11,402 nt of DNA from Stenotrophomonas raiganjensis (SeqCode) (GCF_030658505.1 NZ_JAUTXR010000058.1:1-11402); one strand, 5' to 3'. Positions 1 through 5,806 are shown, counted from the stretch's first letter. Notes: generated by a model not told the origin, from the letters alone. Numbers and translations: made by a program.

Positions 1-12
1 AACCAGAAATCC

Positions 13-56
13 ATCCACGCATGGCGTGGATCTGCCGTGTCGACCAAGGTCGACAC
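13..56 (-). repeat. Tandem pair of SMAG-like palindromic hairpins
   Basis: Two small perfect hairpins lie 5 bp apart. The first (13-31) has arms ATCCACGC and GCGTGGAT around a 3-nt loop. The second (37-56) has 9-bp arms GTGTCGACC and GGTCGACAC around AA. Read on the minus strand, the hairpins are preceded by GCAG and GTGG, which resemble degenerate forms of the GTAG tetranucleotide that marks the SMAG repeats of Stenotrophomonas maltophilia. Family membership is inferred from the hairpin type and these flanks. Such REP-like elements sit at mRNA 3' ends and can act as RNA stabilisers or processing sites; here they lie downstream of fadJ. Confidence 0.7.
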
Positions 57-84
57 CCACCAAGAGCAGCAGGAACCTGTCGAA

Positions 85-185
85 GGCGGGGTGGGGCCGG
101 TTGCGGGGGTGTCCGCGGCATGGATGCCGCGGTCAAGCCCCAAGGACGGGTTTACGGCGTCCCCGCAACCCGGCACCGCCCCGCC
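85..185 (-). repeat. 101-bp composite palindromic intergenic repeat, left copy
   Basis: The outer arms GGCGGGG (85-91) and CCCCGCC (179-185) are exact complements. After an unpaired stretch, GGTTGCGGGG (99-108) pairs with CCCCGCAACC (161-170). Inside lies a 9-bp hairpin, CCGCGGCAT (113-121) with ATGCCGCGG (124-132), and a less paired stretch (138-160) that in the other copy forms a second small arm. The fold would be a long stem topped by one or two short arms. A clearly homologous copy lies at 11309-11402 in inverted orientation, so this is a dispersed repeat and not a chance fold. It is non-coding. I do not know a secure published name for it. Confidence 0.85.
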
Positions 186-191
186 CAACAA

Positions 192-228
192 GCAGAAAAG
201 CCAGAGCCGCTTTGGCTCTGGCTTCTGC
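192..228 (-). terminator. Intrinsic terminator of fadJ
   Basis: On the minus strand, about 56 nt beyond the fadJ stop codon, GCCAGAGCC and GGCTCTGGC form a perfect 9-bp stem (200-208 with 214-222) with a 5-nt loop. The stem is preceded by AA and followed by TTTT, and flanking GCAGAA/TTCTGC pairs extend it past a 2-nt bulge. The U-rich run follows the stem in the minus direction, as expected for Rho-independent termination of fadJ. The stem also has A residues on the other side, so it may act weakly in both directions. Confidence 0.75.
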
Positions 229-256
229 TGTGGAACTTGACGTTGCCTCTGCGGGT

Positions 257-275
257 GCCGGGCCGCAGGCCCGGC
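257..275 (-). repeat. GC-rich 3'-end hairpin with TGC loop, left copy
   Basis: A perfect 8-bp stem (257-264 with 268-275) closes a 3-nt loop 8 nt beyond the fadJ stop. On the minus strand it reads GCCGGGCC-TGC-GGCCCGGC, and after 11 nt the box CAACGTCAA (237-245) follows. The hairpin after recO (11244-11262) has the same stem length, loop and box spacing, with two paired base differences, so the two are copies of one structured element. It has no U-tract and is unlikely to be a terminator on its own. Confidence 0.7.
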
Positions 276-283
276 CGATCAAC

Positions 284-2347
284 TCACACCACCGGTTCGC
301 GCAGGGCGGGGTTGTCCCAACCCGGGCGCGGGGCGAAACGGTCGCCGTGGCGCCGCTGCAGCGCCTTCAACCGCTCGACGATCGCATCGGCACCGACTGC
401 ACGGATGTGCTGGATCGGGCCGCCGCGGAACGGGGCAAAACCGGTGCCGAAGATCACGCCGGCATCCAGCAGGTCCGCATCGGCCACCACGCCTTCGTGC
501 AGGCAGGCCACCGCCTCGTTCAACAGCGGCAGGATCAGGCGGTCCTCCAGATCGTCCGGGGCCCGGTAATCGCTGGCCACGTCCGGCTTCTTCGGCTTGC
601 CGTTCTCCCAGGTGTAGATGCCCTGGCCATCCTTCTTGCCGCGCTTGTCCGGCTCCACCGTCTGCAGGGCCGCCGGAATCTGCAGGCCGAGGAACGGCGC
701 CAGTTCGCGGCCGACGCCGGCGGCCACGTCCAGGCCGACGGTGTCGATCAGTTCGATCGGGCCCATCGGCATGCCGAACTTCACTGCGGCCCTGTCGATC
801 ACCGGGCCCGGAATGCCCTCGGCATACGCGGTGGCGGCTTCCAGCATGTACGGGAACAGCACGCGGTTGACCAGGAAGCCCGGGCTGCCGGCCACCGGCA
901 CCGGGAACTTGCCCAGCGCCTTGCAGAACGCGGCCAGGCGGCGCTCGGTCTCCGGCGCCATGCCGTCGTGGTGGATGATCTCCACCAGCGGCATCTGCGC
1001 CACCGGGTTGAAGTAGTGCAGGCCGGCGAACTGCGCCGGGCGCTGGATGTGGTCGCGCAGTTCCACCAGCGGAATCGACGAGGTGTTGGTGGTCAGCAGT
1101 GCATCCACCTTCATCTTCGGTTCCAGCGTCTGGTACAGCGCGCGCTTGGCTTCCGGGTTCTCGATGATCGCTTCGATAACCAGGTCGGCCTCGGCCACGC
1201 CGTTGCCTTCCAGGTCGGCACGCAGGCGCGCGGCCACGGCAGGGCGCTTGCTCTCGTCACGCACCTTCTTGGCGAACAGCGCCTGCGCGCGTTCCATGGC
1301 CGGGTCGATGAAGCGCTGCTCGCGGTCCTGCAGGGTCACCTCGAAGCCCTTGTAGGCCGCCCACGCGGCGATGTCGCCGCCCATTACGCCGGCGCCGACC
1401 ACGTGCACGTGGCGGATGCCGGAGTCGCCGCCACCCAGTCCCTTCAGGCGCTCGGTCAGGAAGAAGATGCGGATCAGGTTGCGCGCGGTCGGCGTGCTGG
1501 CCAGTTTCACCACCGCCCTGCGCTCGGCATCCAGGCGTGCTTGGATCGGCTTGCCGCCGCTGCGCTGCCAGGTGCTGATCAGTGCGTAGGGCGCCGGGTA
1601 CTGGTCCTTCTTCGCCTTGCGCGCGACCTGCTTGACCATCTGCGGTGCCAGCAGCGTGCGCGCCAGCCAGGTGTTGGTCGCCCATGCCGTTGCGCGCTGC
1701 TTGAACGGCCGGGTGGTGCCGGAAAGGGCCAGCGCCACGGCGGTATCGAGCACCACCGCCGGTGCCACCACCTTGTCGACCAGGCCGATGCCACGCGCGG
1801 CCGAGGCCGACAGGGTGCGGCCGGTCAGCATCATGTCCATCGCCGCCGGTGCACCGACCAGCTGCGGCAGGCGCGCGCTGCCACCCCAGCCGGGGAAGAT
1901 GCCCAGCTGGGTTTCCGGCAGGCCGATGCGGGTGCTGCTGTCATTGGAGGCCACGCGGTAGCGGCAGGCCAGTGCCAGCTCGGTGCCGCCCCCCAGGCAG
2001 TGGCCGTGAATGGCCGCCACGGTCGGGCAGGGCAGCTCGGCCAGCTTCTGGTAGGTGGCCTGGCCACGACGGATGGCGTCGTTGACGGTGCCGCGGCGGT
2101 CGAACTCCTGGAACTCCTTCAGGTCGGCGCCGGCAATGAACCCCGCCTTCTTCAATGACTGGATCACCACACCCTTGGGCGGGTCCAGCGCGATGCGTTC
2201 CAGCAGGTCGCCCAGTTCCAGCAGCACGTCCTGCGACATCGCGTTGACGCTGCTGTCCTGACGATCCAGGGAGAGAACCACCACGCCGTCGTCGCGGATC
2301 TCGGGGTGCCAGTGGCTGAAGCGGAGACCATCGAAGCCTGAGAGCAT
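284..2347 (-). CDS. fadJ: Fatty acid oxidation multifunctional protein: enoyl-CoA hydratase / 3-hydroxyacyl-CoA dehydrogenase
   Basis: This cytosolic beta-oxidation enzyme hydrates 2-enoyl-CoA to 3-hydroxyacyl-CoA and oxidises that to 3-ketoacyl-CoA with NAD+; a separate thiolase, not in this window, would complete the cycle. The 687-residue protein has the alpha-subunit architecture. The N-terminal crotonase domain (about 15-205) carries FIAGADLKEF (70-79), HGHCLGGGTE (114-123) and GLPE (142-145), with predicted catalytic glutamates E123 and E145. A Rossmann NAD site GAGVMGGDIA lies at 318-327, LHYFNP (443-448) holds the predicted catalytic His444 with Glu456 downstream, and two C-terminal 3HCDH domains follow (about 485-580 and 600-680). 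The chosen ATG has a weak GGAA 5 nt upstream. It is transcribed divergently from rpoE, with its own terminator and repeats beyond the stop. FadB and FadJ are hard to separate by eye; the length (FadB and FadJ are usually about 715-730) and the lack of an adjacent fadA leave the symbol less certain than the function. Confidence 0.93.
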   Translation of the reverse strand: MLSGFDGLRFSHWHPEIRDDGVVVLSLDRQDSSVNAMSQDVLLELGDLLERIALDPPKGVVIQSLKKAGFIAGADLKEFQEFDRRGTVNDAIRRGQATYQKLAELPCPTVAAIHGHCLGGGTELALACRYRVASNDSSTRIGLPETQLGIFPGWGGSARLPQLVGAPAAMDMMLTGRTLSASAARGIGLVDKVVAPAVVLDTAVALALSGTTRPFKQRATAWATNTWLARTLLAPQMVKQVARKAKKDQYPAPYALISTWQRSGGKPIQARLDAERRAVVKLASTPTARNLIRIFFLTERLKGLGGGDSGIRHVHVVGAGVMGGDIAAWAAYKGFEVTLQDREQRFIDPAMERAQALFAKKVRDESKRPAVAARLRADLEGNGVAEADLVIEAIIENPEAKRALYQTLEPKMKVDALLTTNTSSIPLVELRDHIQRPAQFAGLHYFNPVAQMPLVEIIHHDGMAPETERRLAAFCKALGKFPVPVAGSPGFLVNRVLFPYMLEAATAYAEGIPGPVIDRAAVKFGMPMGPIELIDTVGLDVAAGVGRELAPFLGLQIPAALQTVEPDKRGKKDGQGIYTWENGKPKKPDVASDYRAPDDLEDRLILPLLNEAVACLHEGVVADADLLDAGVIFGTGFAPFRGGPIQHIRAVGADAIVERLKALQRRHGDRFAPRPGWDNPALREPVV

Positions 2348-2382
2348 GGACGTTCCATCCGGTTGTGTATGGAGAAGCGGCT

Positions 2383-2412
2383 ATGATCCAGAGGTTGTTT
2401 CCCCCGCGTCAA
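2383..2412 (-). promoter_or_regulatory. Candidate sigma-70 promoter for fadJ
   Basis: On the minus strand a TTGACG -35 box (2407-2412, 5 of 6 to consensus) stands 18 bp from GATCAT (2383-2388, 4 of 6 to TATAAT), about 35 bp upstream of the fadJ start. The spacing and position are plausible, but the -10 is weak. I found no clear FadR- or PsrA-type operator around it. Confidence 0.4.
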
Positions 2413-2438
2413 ATCCCAATAGCAGGGGAGTGGCGACC

Positions 2439-2463
2439 CCCGGATCCATGGCCGTGGACCGGG
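2439..2463. promoter_or_regulatory. Bulged inverted repeat between fadJ and rpoE (operator-like or RNA hairpin)
   Basis: CCCGG (2439-2443) pairs with CCGGG (2459-2463), and TCCA (2445-2448) with TGGA (2455-2458), leaving a single bulged A and the loop TGGCCG. It lies in the divergent intergenic region, upstream of both candidate promoters. It could be a protein-binding dyad or a transcript hairpin if a longer rpoE mRNA starts upstream. No family is assigned. Confidence 0.35.
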
Positions 2464-2516
2464 ACGCTAACGGAACGGTGGTTAAAAGCTGGTGCGGCGC
2501 CGGGTGATCGGTGACT

Positions 2517-2543
2517 GAACTTTTCCCGGGATTGGCAGTCTCA
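2517..2543 (+). promoter_or_regulatory. Sigma-E (RpoE/AlgU-type) promoter of the rpoE operon
   Basis: GAACTT (2517-2522) followed by a 16-bp spacer and TCTCA (2539-2543) is one base from the known sigma-E/AlgU consensus GAACTT-N16-TCTGA. It lies 40 bp upstream of the chosen rpoE ATG, giving a short leader. This implies that RpoE activates its own operon. Autoregulation is inferred from the motif, not shown. Confidence 0.75.
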
Positions 2544-2567
2544 TTGCCCGACGTCGGTTGGGCTGAC

Positions 2568-2572
2568 AGGAG
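2568..2572 (+). promoter_or_regulatory. Ribosome binding site deciding the rpoE start
   Basis: AGGAG at 2568-2572 overlaps the in-frame GTG at 2572, so that GTG cannot use it. The ATG at 2584 is 11 nt downstream, somewhat long but workable, and gives the N-terminus MADVDTPQELDLEL, which matches my recollection of Xanthomonas RpoE. The ATG is therefore preferred. Confidence 0.6.
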
Positions 2573-2583
2573 TGCGGCCCCTC

Positions 2584-3204
2584 ATGGCCGATGTTGATAC
2601 ACCTCAGGAGCTGGATCTGGAACTGGTCCGGCGCGTGCAGCACGGCGAGAGCGCCGCGTTCGATGTCCTGGTGCGCAAGTACCAGCATCGGGTCGTGGCC
2701 CTGGTCGGTCGCTACATCGCCGACTGGAGCGAATGTCAGGACGTCGCCCAGGACACTTTCATCCGCGCCTACCGCGCGATCGGGAGTTTCCGCGGCGATG
2801 CCCAGTTCTCAACCTGGTTGCATCGAATCGCCGTGAATACCGCCAAAAACTACCTGGCTTCACACAATCGAAGGCCACCGACCGATGACATCGACATCGG
2901 TGACGCCGAACAGTTCGACAGCGGGACGCGACTGCGCGACACCGATACACCCGAGCGCGAGTTGATGCGCCAGGAACTGGAACAGACGGTGATGAAAGCC
3001 GTCAACGCGCTGCCGGAAGAACTCCGGCTGGCGATCACCCTGCGCGAGGTGGAGGGCCTGAGCTACGAGGATATCGCGCAGAAAATGGGGTGCCCGATCG
3101 GCACCGTGCGTTCACGGATCTTCCGGGCGCGCGAGGCGATCGACACCGAACTCCGGCCGTTGTTGGACATCGGCAGCGCCACCCGTGAGAAGAGCCGCGT
3201 ATGA
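2584..3204 (+). CDS. rpoE: RNA polymerase ECF sigma factor RpoE (AlgU/sigma-E type)
   Basis: This 206-residue group 4 sigma factor directs RNA polymerase to envelope-stress promoters. Region 2 spans about 24-90 and includes FDVLVRKYQHRV, DVAQDTFIRAYRA (53-65) and FRGDAQFSTWLHRIAVNTAKN (69-89), covering core binding and -10 recognition. An acidic linker follows (about 100-128). Region 4 spans about 133-185, with the -35-binding helix-turn-helix YEDIAQKMGCPIGTVRSRIF near 161-180. The length and the motif set are typical of RpoE/AlgU. Its stop overlaps the rseA start as ATGA, so translation of sigma and anti-sigma is probably coupled, which would keep their ratio fixed. A near-consensus sigma-E promoter precedes it. 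The start was chosen at 2584 over a GTG at 2572 because of the ribosome binding site. Confidence 0.97.
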   Translation: MADVDTPQELDLELVRRVQHGESAAFDVLVRKYQHRVVALVGRYIADWSECQDVAQDTFIRAYRAIGSFRGDAQFSTWLHRIAVNTAKNYLASHNRRPPTDDIDIGDAEQFDSGTRLRDTDTPERELMRQELEQTVMKAVNALPEELRLAITLREVEGLSYEDIAQKMGCPIGTVRSRIFRAREAIDTELRPLLDIGSATREKSRV

Positions 3205-4082
3205 CCAGTAATCCGTTCAACGAATCGCAGAACCATCAATCGCCCGCCGGGCAGCGCCTGGACCAGCGCCATCGCGAACAGCTGTCGGCGCTGGTCGATG
3301 GCGAGCTGGGGGCCGATGAGGCGCGCTTCCTGCTGCGCCGTATGGAGCACGACCCCGAACTGTCCAGCTGCCAGGAGCGCTGGCAGCTGCTGGGCGATGT
3401 GATGCGCGGGCAGGCGTCGGCACTGGCTCCAGCCGATTTCAGTGCCGCCGTGGCTGCCGCCATCGCGGCAGAGCCGACGCCGCAGGCCGAGCCGCGTCGC
3501 CAGGTGCGTCGCAGTGGTTGGCGCGCCTGGGGCGGCGGTGCTGCGCTGGCCGCATCGGTCGCTGCGGTCGCCCTGTTCATGGGCGGCGAGAAGCTGAAGG
3601 AAGCCACCCCCGGCGAGCCATTGTCCCCCCAGGTGATCGCCAGCCAGGCAGAGCTGCCGGCCGCGCCGACCGATCCTGCCCAGGTGACCGAAGCCTCGGC
3701 AGGCACTGCCGCGATGGCCGTGGCGGCGCCCCCCGCCCTGGCAATGGCCGCCGCCAGTCGCCGGCAGGACACCCGCCGTGCCAGCGCCACCCGCAGCCAG
3801 CAGGCCGCGCGTGCCGCCCAGCGTGAGGATATGCCGCAGCGCGCGGTGGCCGCTGCGCAGGCGCCACTGACCCCGACCGTGCCGGCCAATGCCAGCCGCA
3901 ACCTGCCGTTCGGTGAAGTCGGTGGCCTGCAGGCGCGACCGTGGCCGCGTTCCAGCCTGGCGCCCGCCGCCGCCGGCGCGCTCAATGCCAGCTTCCCGGC
4001 CCACTCCGGTGGCGCAGCGTTCTATCCGTTCGAGCCGCGCCTGCAGGACGACCTGCCGGTGCCGCCGCGCCCGCGCGACTGA
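3201..4082 (+). CDS. rseA: Membrane-spanning anti-sigma-E factor, RseA/MucA family
   Basis: The predicted role is to bind RpoE on the cytoplasmic face and release it after regulated proteolysis. Residues about 23-95 form the RseA N-terminal domain, with the characteristic start REQLSALVDGELGADEARFLL (25-45) and a WQLLGDVMRG stretch (61-70). One transmembrane segment lies at about 107-128, rich in Ala, Gly and Val, a composition suited to intramembrane cleavage. The remaining ~165 residues would be periplasmic; they are rich in Ala, Pro, Arg and Gln, look low-complexity, and end in a Pro-rich tail (FYPFEPRLQDDLPVPPRPRD, 274-293). At 293 residues it is longer than E. coli RseA (216) or Pseudomonas MucA (194), and the excess is all in the periplasmic tail. 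The start overlaps the rpoE stop by 4 bp. No rseB/mucB follows; mucD is next, 74 bp away. Confidence 0.9.
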   Translation: MTSNPFNESQNHQSPAGQRLDQRHREQLSALVDGELGADEARFLLRRMEHDPELSSCQERWQLLGDVMRGQASALAPADFSAAVAAAIAAEPTPQAEPRRQVRRSGWRAWGGGAALAASVAAVALFMGGEKLKEATPGEPLSPQVIASQAELPAAPTDPAQVTEASAGTAAMAVAAPPALAMAAASRRQDTRRASATRSQQAARAAQREDMPQRAVAAAQAPLTPTVPANASRNLPFGEVGGLQARPWPRSSLAPAAAGALNASFPAHSGGAAFYPFEPRLQDDLPVPPRPRD

Positions 4083-4097
4083 GCCGGGCGTTTTCAC

Positions 4098-4116
4098 GCC
4101 CCGCCGTCGGCGGGGC
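4098..4116 (+). other. GC hairpin between rseA and mucD
   Basis: GCCCCGCC and GGCGGGGC form a perfect 8-bp stem with loop GTC, 15 nt after the rseA stop. It is followed by a mixed pyrimidine stretch (ATTCCTCTTT) and not by a clean U-run, so it would be a leaky terminator at best. It could instead mark an RNA processing site that sets MucD levels apart from RpoE/RseA. No separate mucD promoter is evident in the 74-bp gap. Confidence 0.5.
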
Positions 4117-4141
4117 CCGTATTCCTCTTTCCACCCGATCC

Positions 4142-4146
4142 GGAGG
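4142..4146 (+). promoter_or_regulatory. Ribosome binding site deciding the mucD start
   Basis: GGAGG ends 10 nt before the ATG at 4157. The reading frame is open well upstream into rseA, but this site together with the signal peptide that begins at 4157 fixes the start there. Confidence 0.75.
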
Positions 4147-4156
4147 TTGCCGTCCG

Positions 4157-5689
4157 ATGACTCCCCGACTCCGCACGCAGGCCATTGGCCTGCTGGCCTT
4201 GACCCTGCCGCTGGTGGCCTGCGCGCAGGCCCCGGCTCCGGCCGCCCAGACCCAGGCCGCCCCGGCCGCCGCGCCGCGGGCGCCGGCACAGCCGCTGGTC
4301 ACCGGCCTGCCCGACTTCACCAATCTGGTTGAACAGGTCGGCCCCGGCGTGGTCAATGTCGATACCACCATCGTCCGCAGCAATCGCCAGGCGTCGCGGG
4401 GGCCGATGGGCGACGACGACATGCCGGAATTCTTCCGTCGCTTCTTCGGCCCGGACTTCCCGATGCCGGGGCAGGGCCCGGGCGGCCAGGACGGTGGACC
4501 CAGCATCAAGGGCCGGGGCATGGGCTCGGGCTTCATCATTTCGCCCGACGGCTATGTGCTGACCAACTACCACGTGGTGGCCGATGCCAGCGAGGTGAAG
4601 GTCAAGCTGGGCGACAGCCGTGAGTTCAAGGCCAAGGTGGTGGGCAGCGACCAGCAGTACGACGTGGCCCTGCTGAAGATCGACGGCAAGAACCTGCCGA
4701 CGGTGCGCGTGGGCGATTCGAACACCCTGAAGCCGGGACAGTGGGTTGTCGCGATCGGCTCGCCATTCGGTCTCGACCATTCGGTCACCGCTGGCGTGGT
4801 CAGCGCCGTCGGCCGCAGTACGGGGGGGCCGGACCAGCGCTATGTGCCCTTCATCCAGACCGACGTGGCGATCAACCAGGGCAACTCCGGTGGCCCGCTG
4901 CTGAACACCCGCGGTGAAGTCGTCGGCATCAACTCGCAGATCTTCTCGGCCTCCGGTGGCTACATGGGCATCAGCTTCGCGATCCCGATCGACCTGGCGA
5001 TGAGCGCGGTCGAGCAGATCAAGAAGAGCGGCAAAGTCACCCGCGGTCAGCTTGGCGCGGTGGTCGAGCCGATCGATTCGCTGAAGGCGCAGGGCCTGGG
5101 CCTGCCGGACAGCCGTGGTGCCCTGGTCAACCAGATCGTGGCCGGCAGTGCGGCCGCCAAGGCCGGCGTGCAGGTGGGCGATGTCATCCGCGCGGTCAAC
5201 GGCAGCACGGTCAACAGCTGGTCCGACCTGCCGCCGCTGATCGGCGCGATGGCGCCGGGCAGCAAGGTCAACCTGGTGGTGTACCGCGACGGCAAGCCGC
5301 ATGAGCTCAGCGCCACCCTGACCGCGCTGAGTGAAGACGAGCAGGGCAATGCCCGCGGTCCGGCGGCCGGCGGCGCTGAAGCGGCGCCGCAGACCGGCGC
5401 CAACGCCCTGCTGGGGCTGGATGTCAGTGACCTGAGCGCGGCCCAGCGCAAGCAGTTCGGGCTCAACAGCAATGAAGGCGTGCGCATCACCGGGGTCAAG
5501 GGCCAGGCAGCGCGCGATGCCGGCCTGTCTCCGGGCATGGTGATCCTGCAGGTCGGCCGCACCCCGGTCGGCAGCGTGGAGGGCCTGAACCGGGCGCTGT
5601 CCAGCTTCAAGAAGGACGATGTGGTGATGTTGCTGGTCCGCACGGCCAACGGCAACAGTGCCTTCGTGGCAGTCAAGGCCGGCCAGTAA
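4157..5689 (+). CDS. mucD: Periplasmic serine endoprotease MucD (DegP/DegQ, HtrA family)
   Basis: This 510-residue protease degrades or chaperones misfolded envelope proteins and, in related systems, damps the sigma-E response. An export signal occupies 1-23, with hydrophobic core IGLLALTLPLV (10-20), followed by an Ala/Pro/Gln-rich spacer (24-47). The trypsin-like domain (about 52-290) shows the triad His139 (NYHVV), Asp169 (YDVALLKID) and Ser244 (GNSGGP), plus the loop with EFFRRFFG (91-98). PDZ1 covers about 295-390 and PDZ2 about 415-508, the usual two-PDZ Do layout. The signal ends in L19-V-A-C22, a good lipobox, so the mature protein may be lipid-anchored; cleavage after ACA-23 by signal peptidase I is the alternative. 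It is the third gene of the rpoE unit and is followed by strong hairpins that probably end that transcript. DegQ, DegP and MucD differ mainly by context, and this context favours MucD. Confidence 0.93.
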   Translation: MTPRLRTQAIGLLALTLPLVACAQAPAPAAQTQAAPAAAPRAPAQPLVTGLPDFTNLVEQVGPGVVNVDTTIVRSNRQASRGPMGDDDMPEFFRRFFGPDFPMPGQGPGGQDGGPSIKGRGMGSGFIISPDGYVLTNYHVVADASEVKVKLGDSREFKAKVVGSDQQYDVALLKIDGKNLPTVRVGDSNTLKPGQWVVAIGSPFGLDHSVTAGVVSAVGRSTGGPDQRYVPFIQTDVAINQGNSGGPLLNTRGEVVGINSQIFSASGGYMGISFAIPIDLAMSAVEQIKKSGKVTRGQLGAVVEPIDSLKAQGLGLPDSRGALVNQIVAGSAAAKAGVQVGDVIRAVNGSTVNSWSDLPPLIGAMAPGSKVNLVVYRDGKPHELSATLTALSEDEQGNARGPAAGGAEAAPQTGANALLGLDVSDLSAAQRKQFGLNSNEGVRITGVKGQAARDAGLSPGMVILQVGRTPVGSVEGLNRALSSFKKDDVVMLLVRTANGNSAFVAVKAGQ

Positions 5690-5694
5690 GGCCT

Positions 5695-5720
5695 GCCGGG
5701 GCCGCTTCGGCGGCCCCGGC
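5695..5720 (+). terminator. Strong UUCG-capped hairpin after mucD
   Basis: It begins 5 nt after the mucD stop. GCCGGGGCCGC pairs over 11 bp with GCGGCCCCGGC and is capped by a TTCG loop closed by C-G, the extra-stable cUUCGg tetraloop. There is no U-tract after it, so it may act as a 3' stabiliser or processing barrier, or with the next hairpin as a compound terminator of rpoE-rseA-mucD. Confidence 0.6.
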
Positions 5721-5730
5721 GTCCCCTCCA

Positions 5731-5752
5731 AAGCCCCGCTCTGGCGGGGCTT
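5731..5752 (+). terminator. Candidate terminator hairpin after mucD
   Basis: AAGCCCCGC (5731-5739) and GCGGGGCTT (5744-5752) form a 9-bp stem with loop TCTG. Only TTC follows, so the U-run is minimal. It is the second stem-loop within 65 bp of the mucD stop, consistent with a termination zone between the stress unit and the lepA unit. Confidence 0.5.
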
Positions 5753-5777
5753 CGGCCGTCCCGGGCCAGGTTCGATG

Positions 5778-5795
5778 CGGCCGTTTTCGCGGCCG
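5778..5795 (+). other. Third hairpin in the mucD-lepA gap
   Basis: CGGCCG (5778-5783) and CGGCCG (5790-5795) pair around TTTTCG. It is short but GC-rich and lies just upstream of the lepA extended -10 element, overlapping where a -35 would be. It could be a DNA dyad bearing on that promoter or chance in GC-rich sequence. Confidence 0.3.
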
Positions 5796-5806
5796 GGCCC
5801 CGGGCG

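Noticed and set aside
85..185. CRISPR-like repeat or attachment site
   Set aside because: There is one copy per locus, an internal palindrome and no regular spacers; no integrase, cas gene or tRNA end is nearby.
26..2158. A 710-codon open frame on the plus strand opposite fadJ
   Set aside because: It is antisense to a gene with complete catalytic motifs. Its His/Arg/Gln/Ala-rich translation is the typical shadow of high-GC codon usage and shows no domain.
2572..2583. GTG start for rpoE four codons upstream
   Set aside because: The only good ribosome binding site overlaps that GTG, so it cannot serve it; the ATG at 2584 gives the familiar N-terminus.
3941..4156. Possible 72-residue N-terminal extension of mucD overlapping rseA
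   Set aside because: The extension is Arg/Pro-rich, precedes a proper signal peptide and would bury it inside the protein; GGAGG at 4142-4146 supports the ATG at 4157.
3063..4289. Minus-strand open frame of 408 codons opposite rseA
   Set aside because: Arg/Gly/Ala-rich shadow of the Ala-rich rseA sequence, with no motif.
4094..5731. Minus-strand open frame of 545 codons opposite mucD
   Set aside because: Shadow translation rich in His, Arg, Asp and Ala; mucD on the other strand has its full triad and two PDZ domains.
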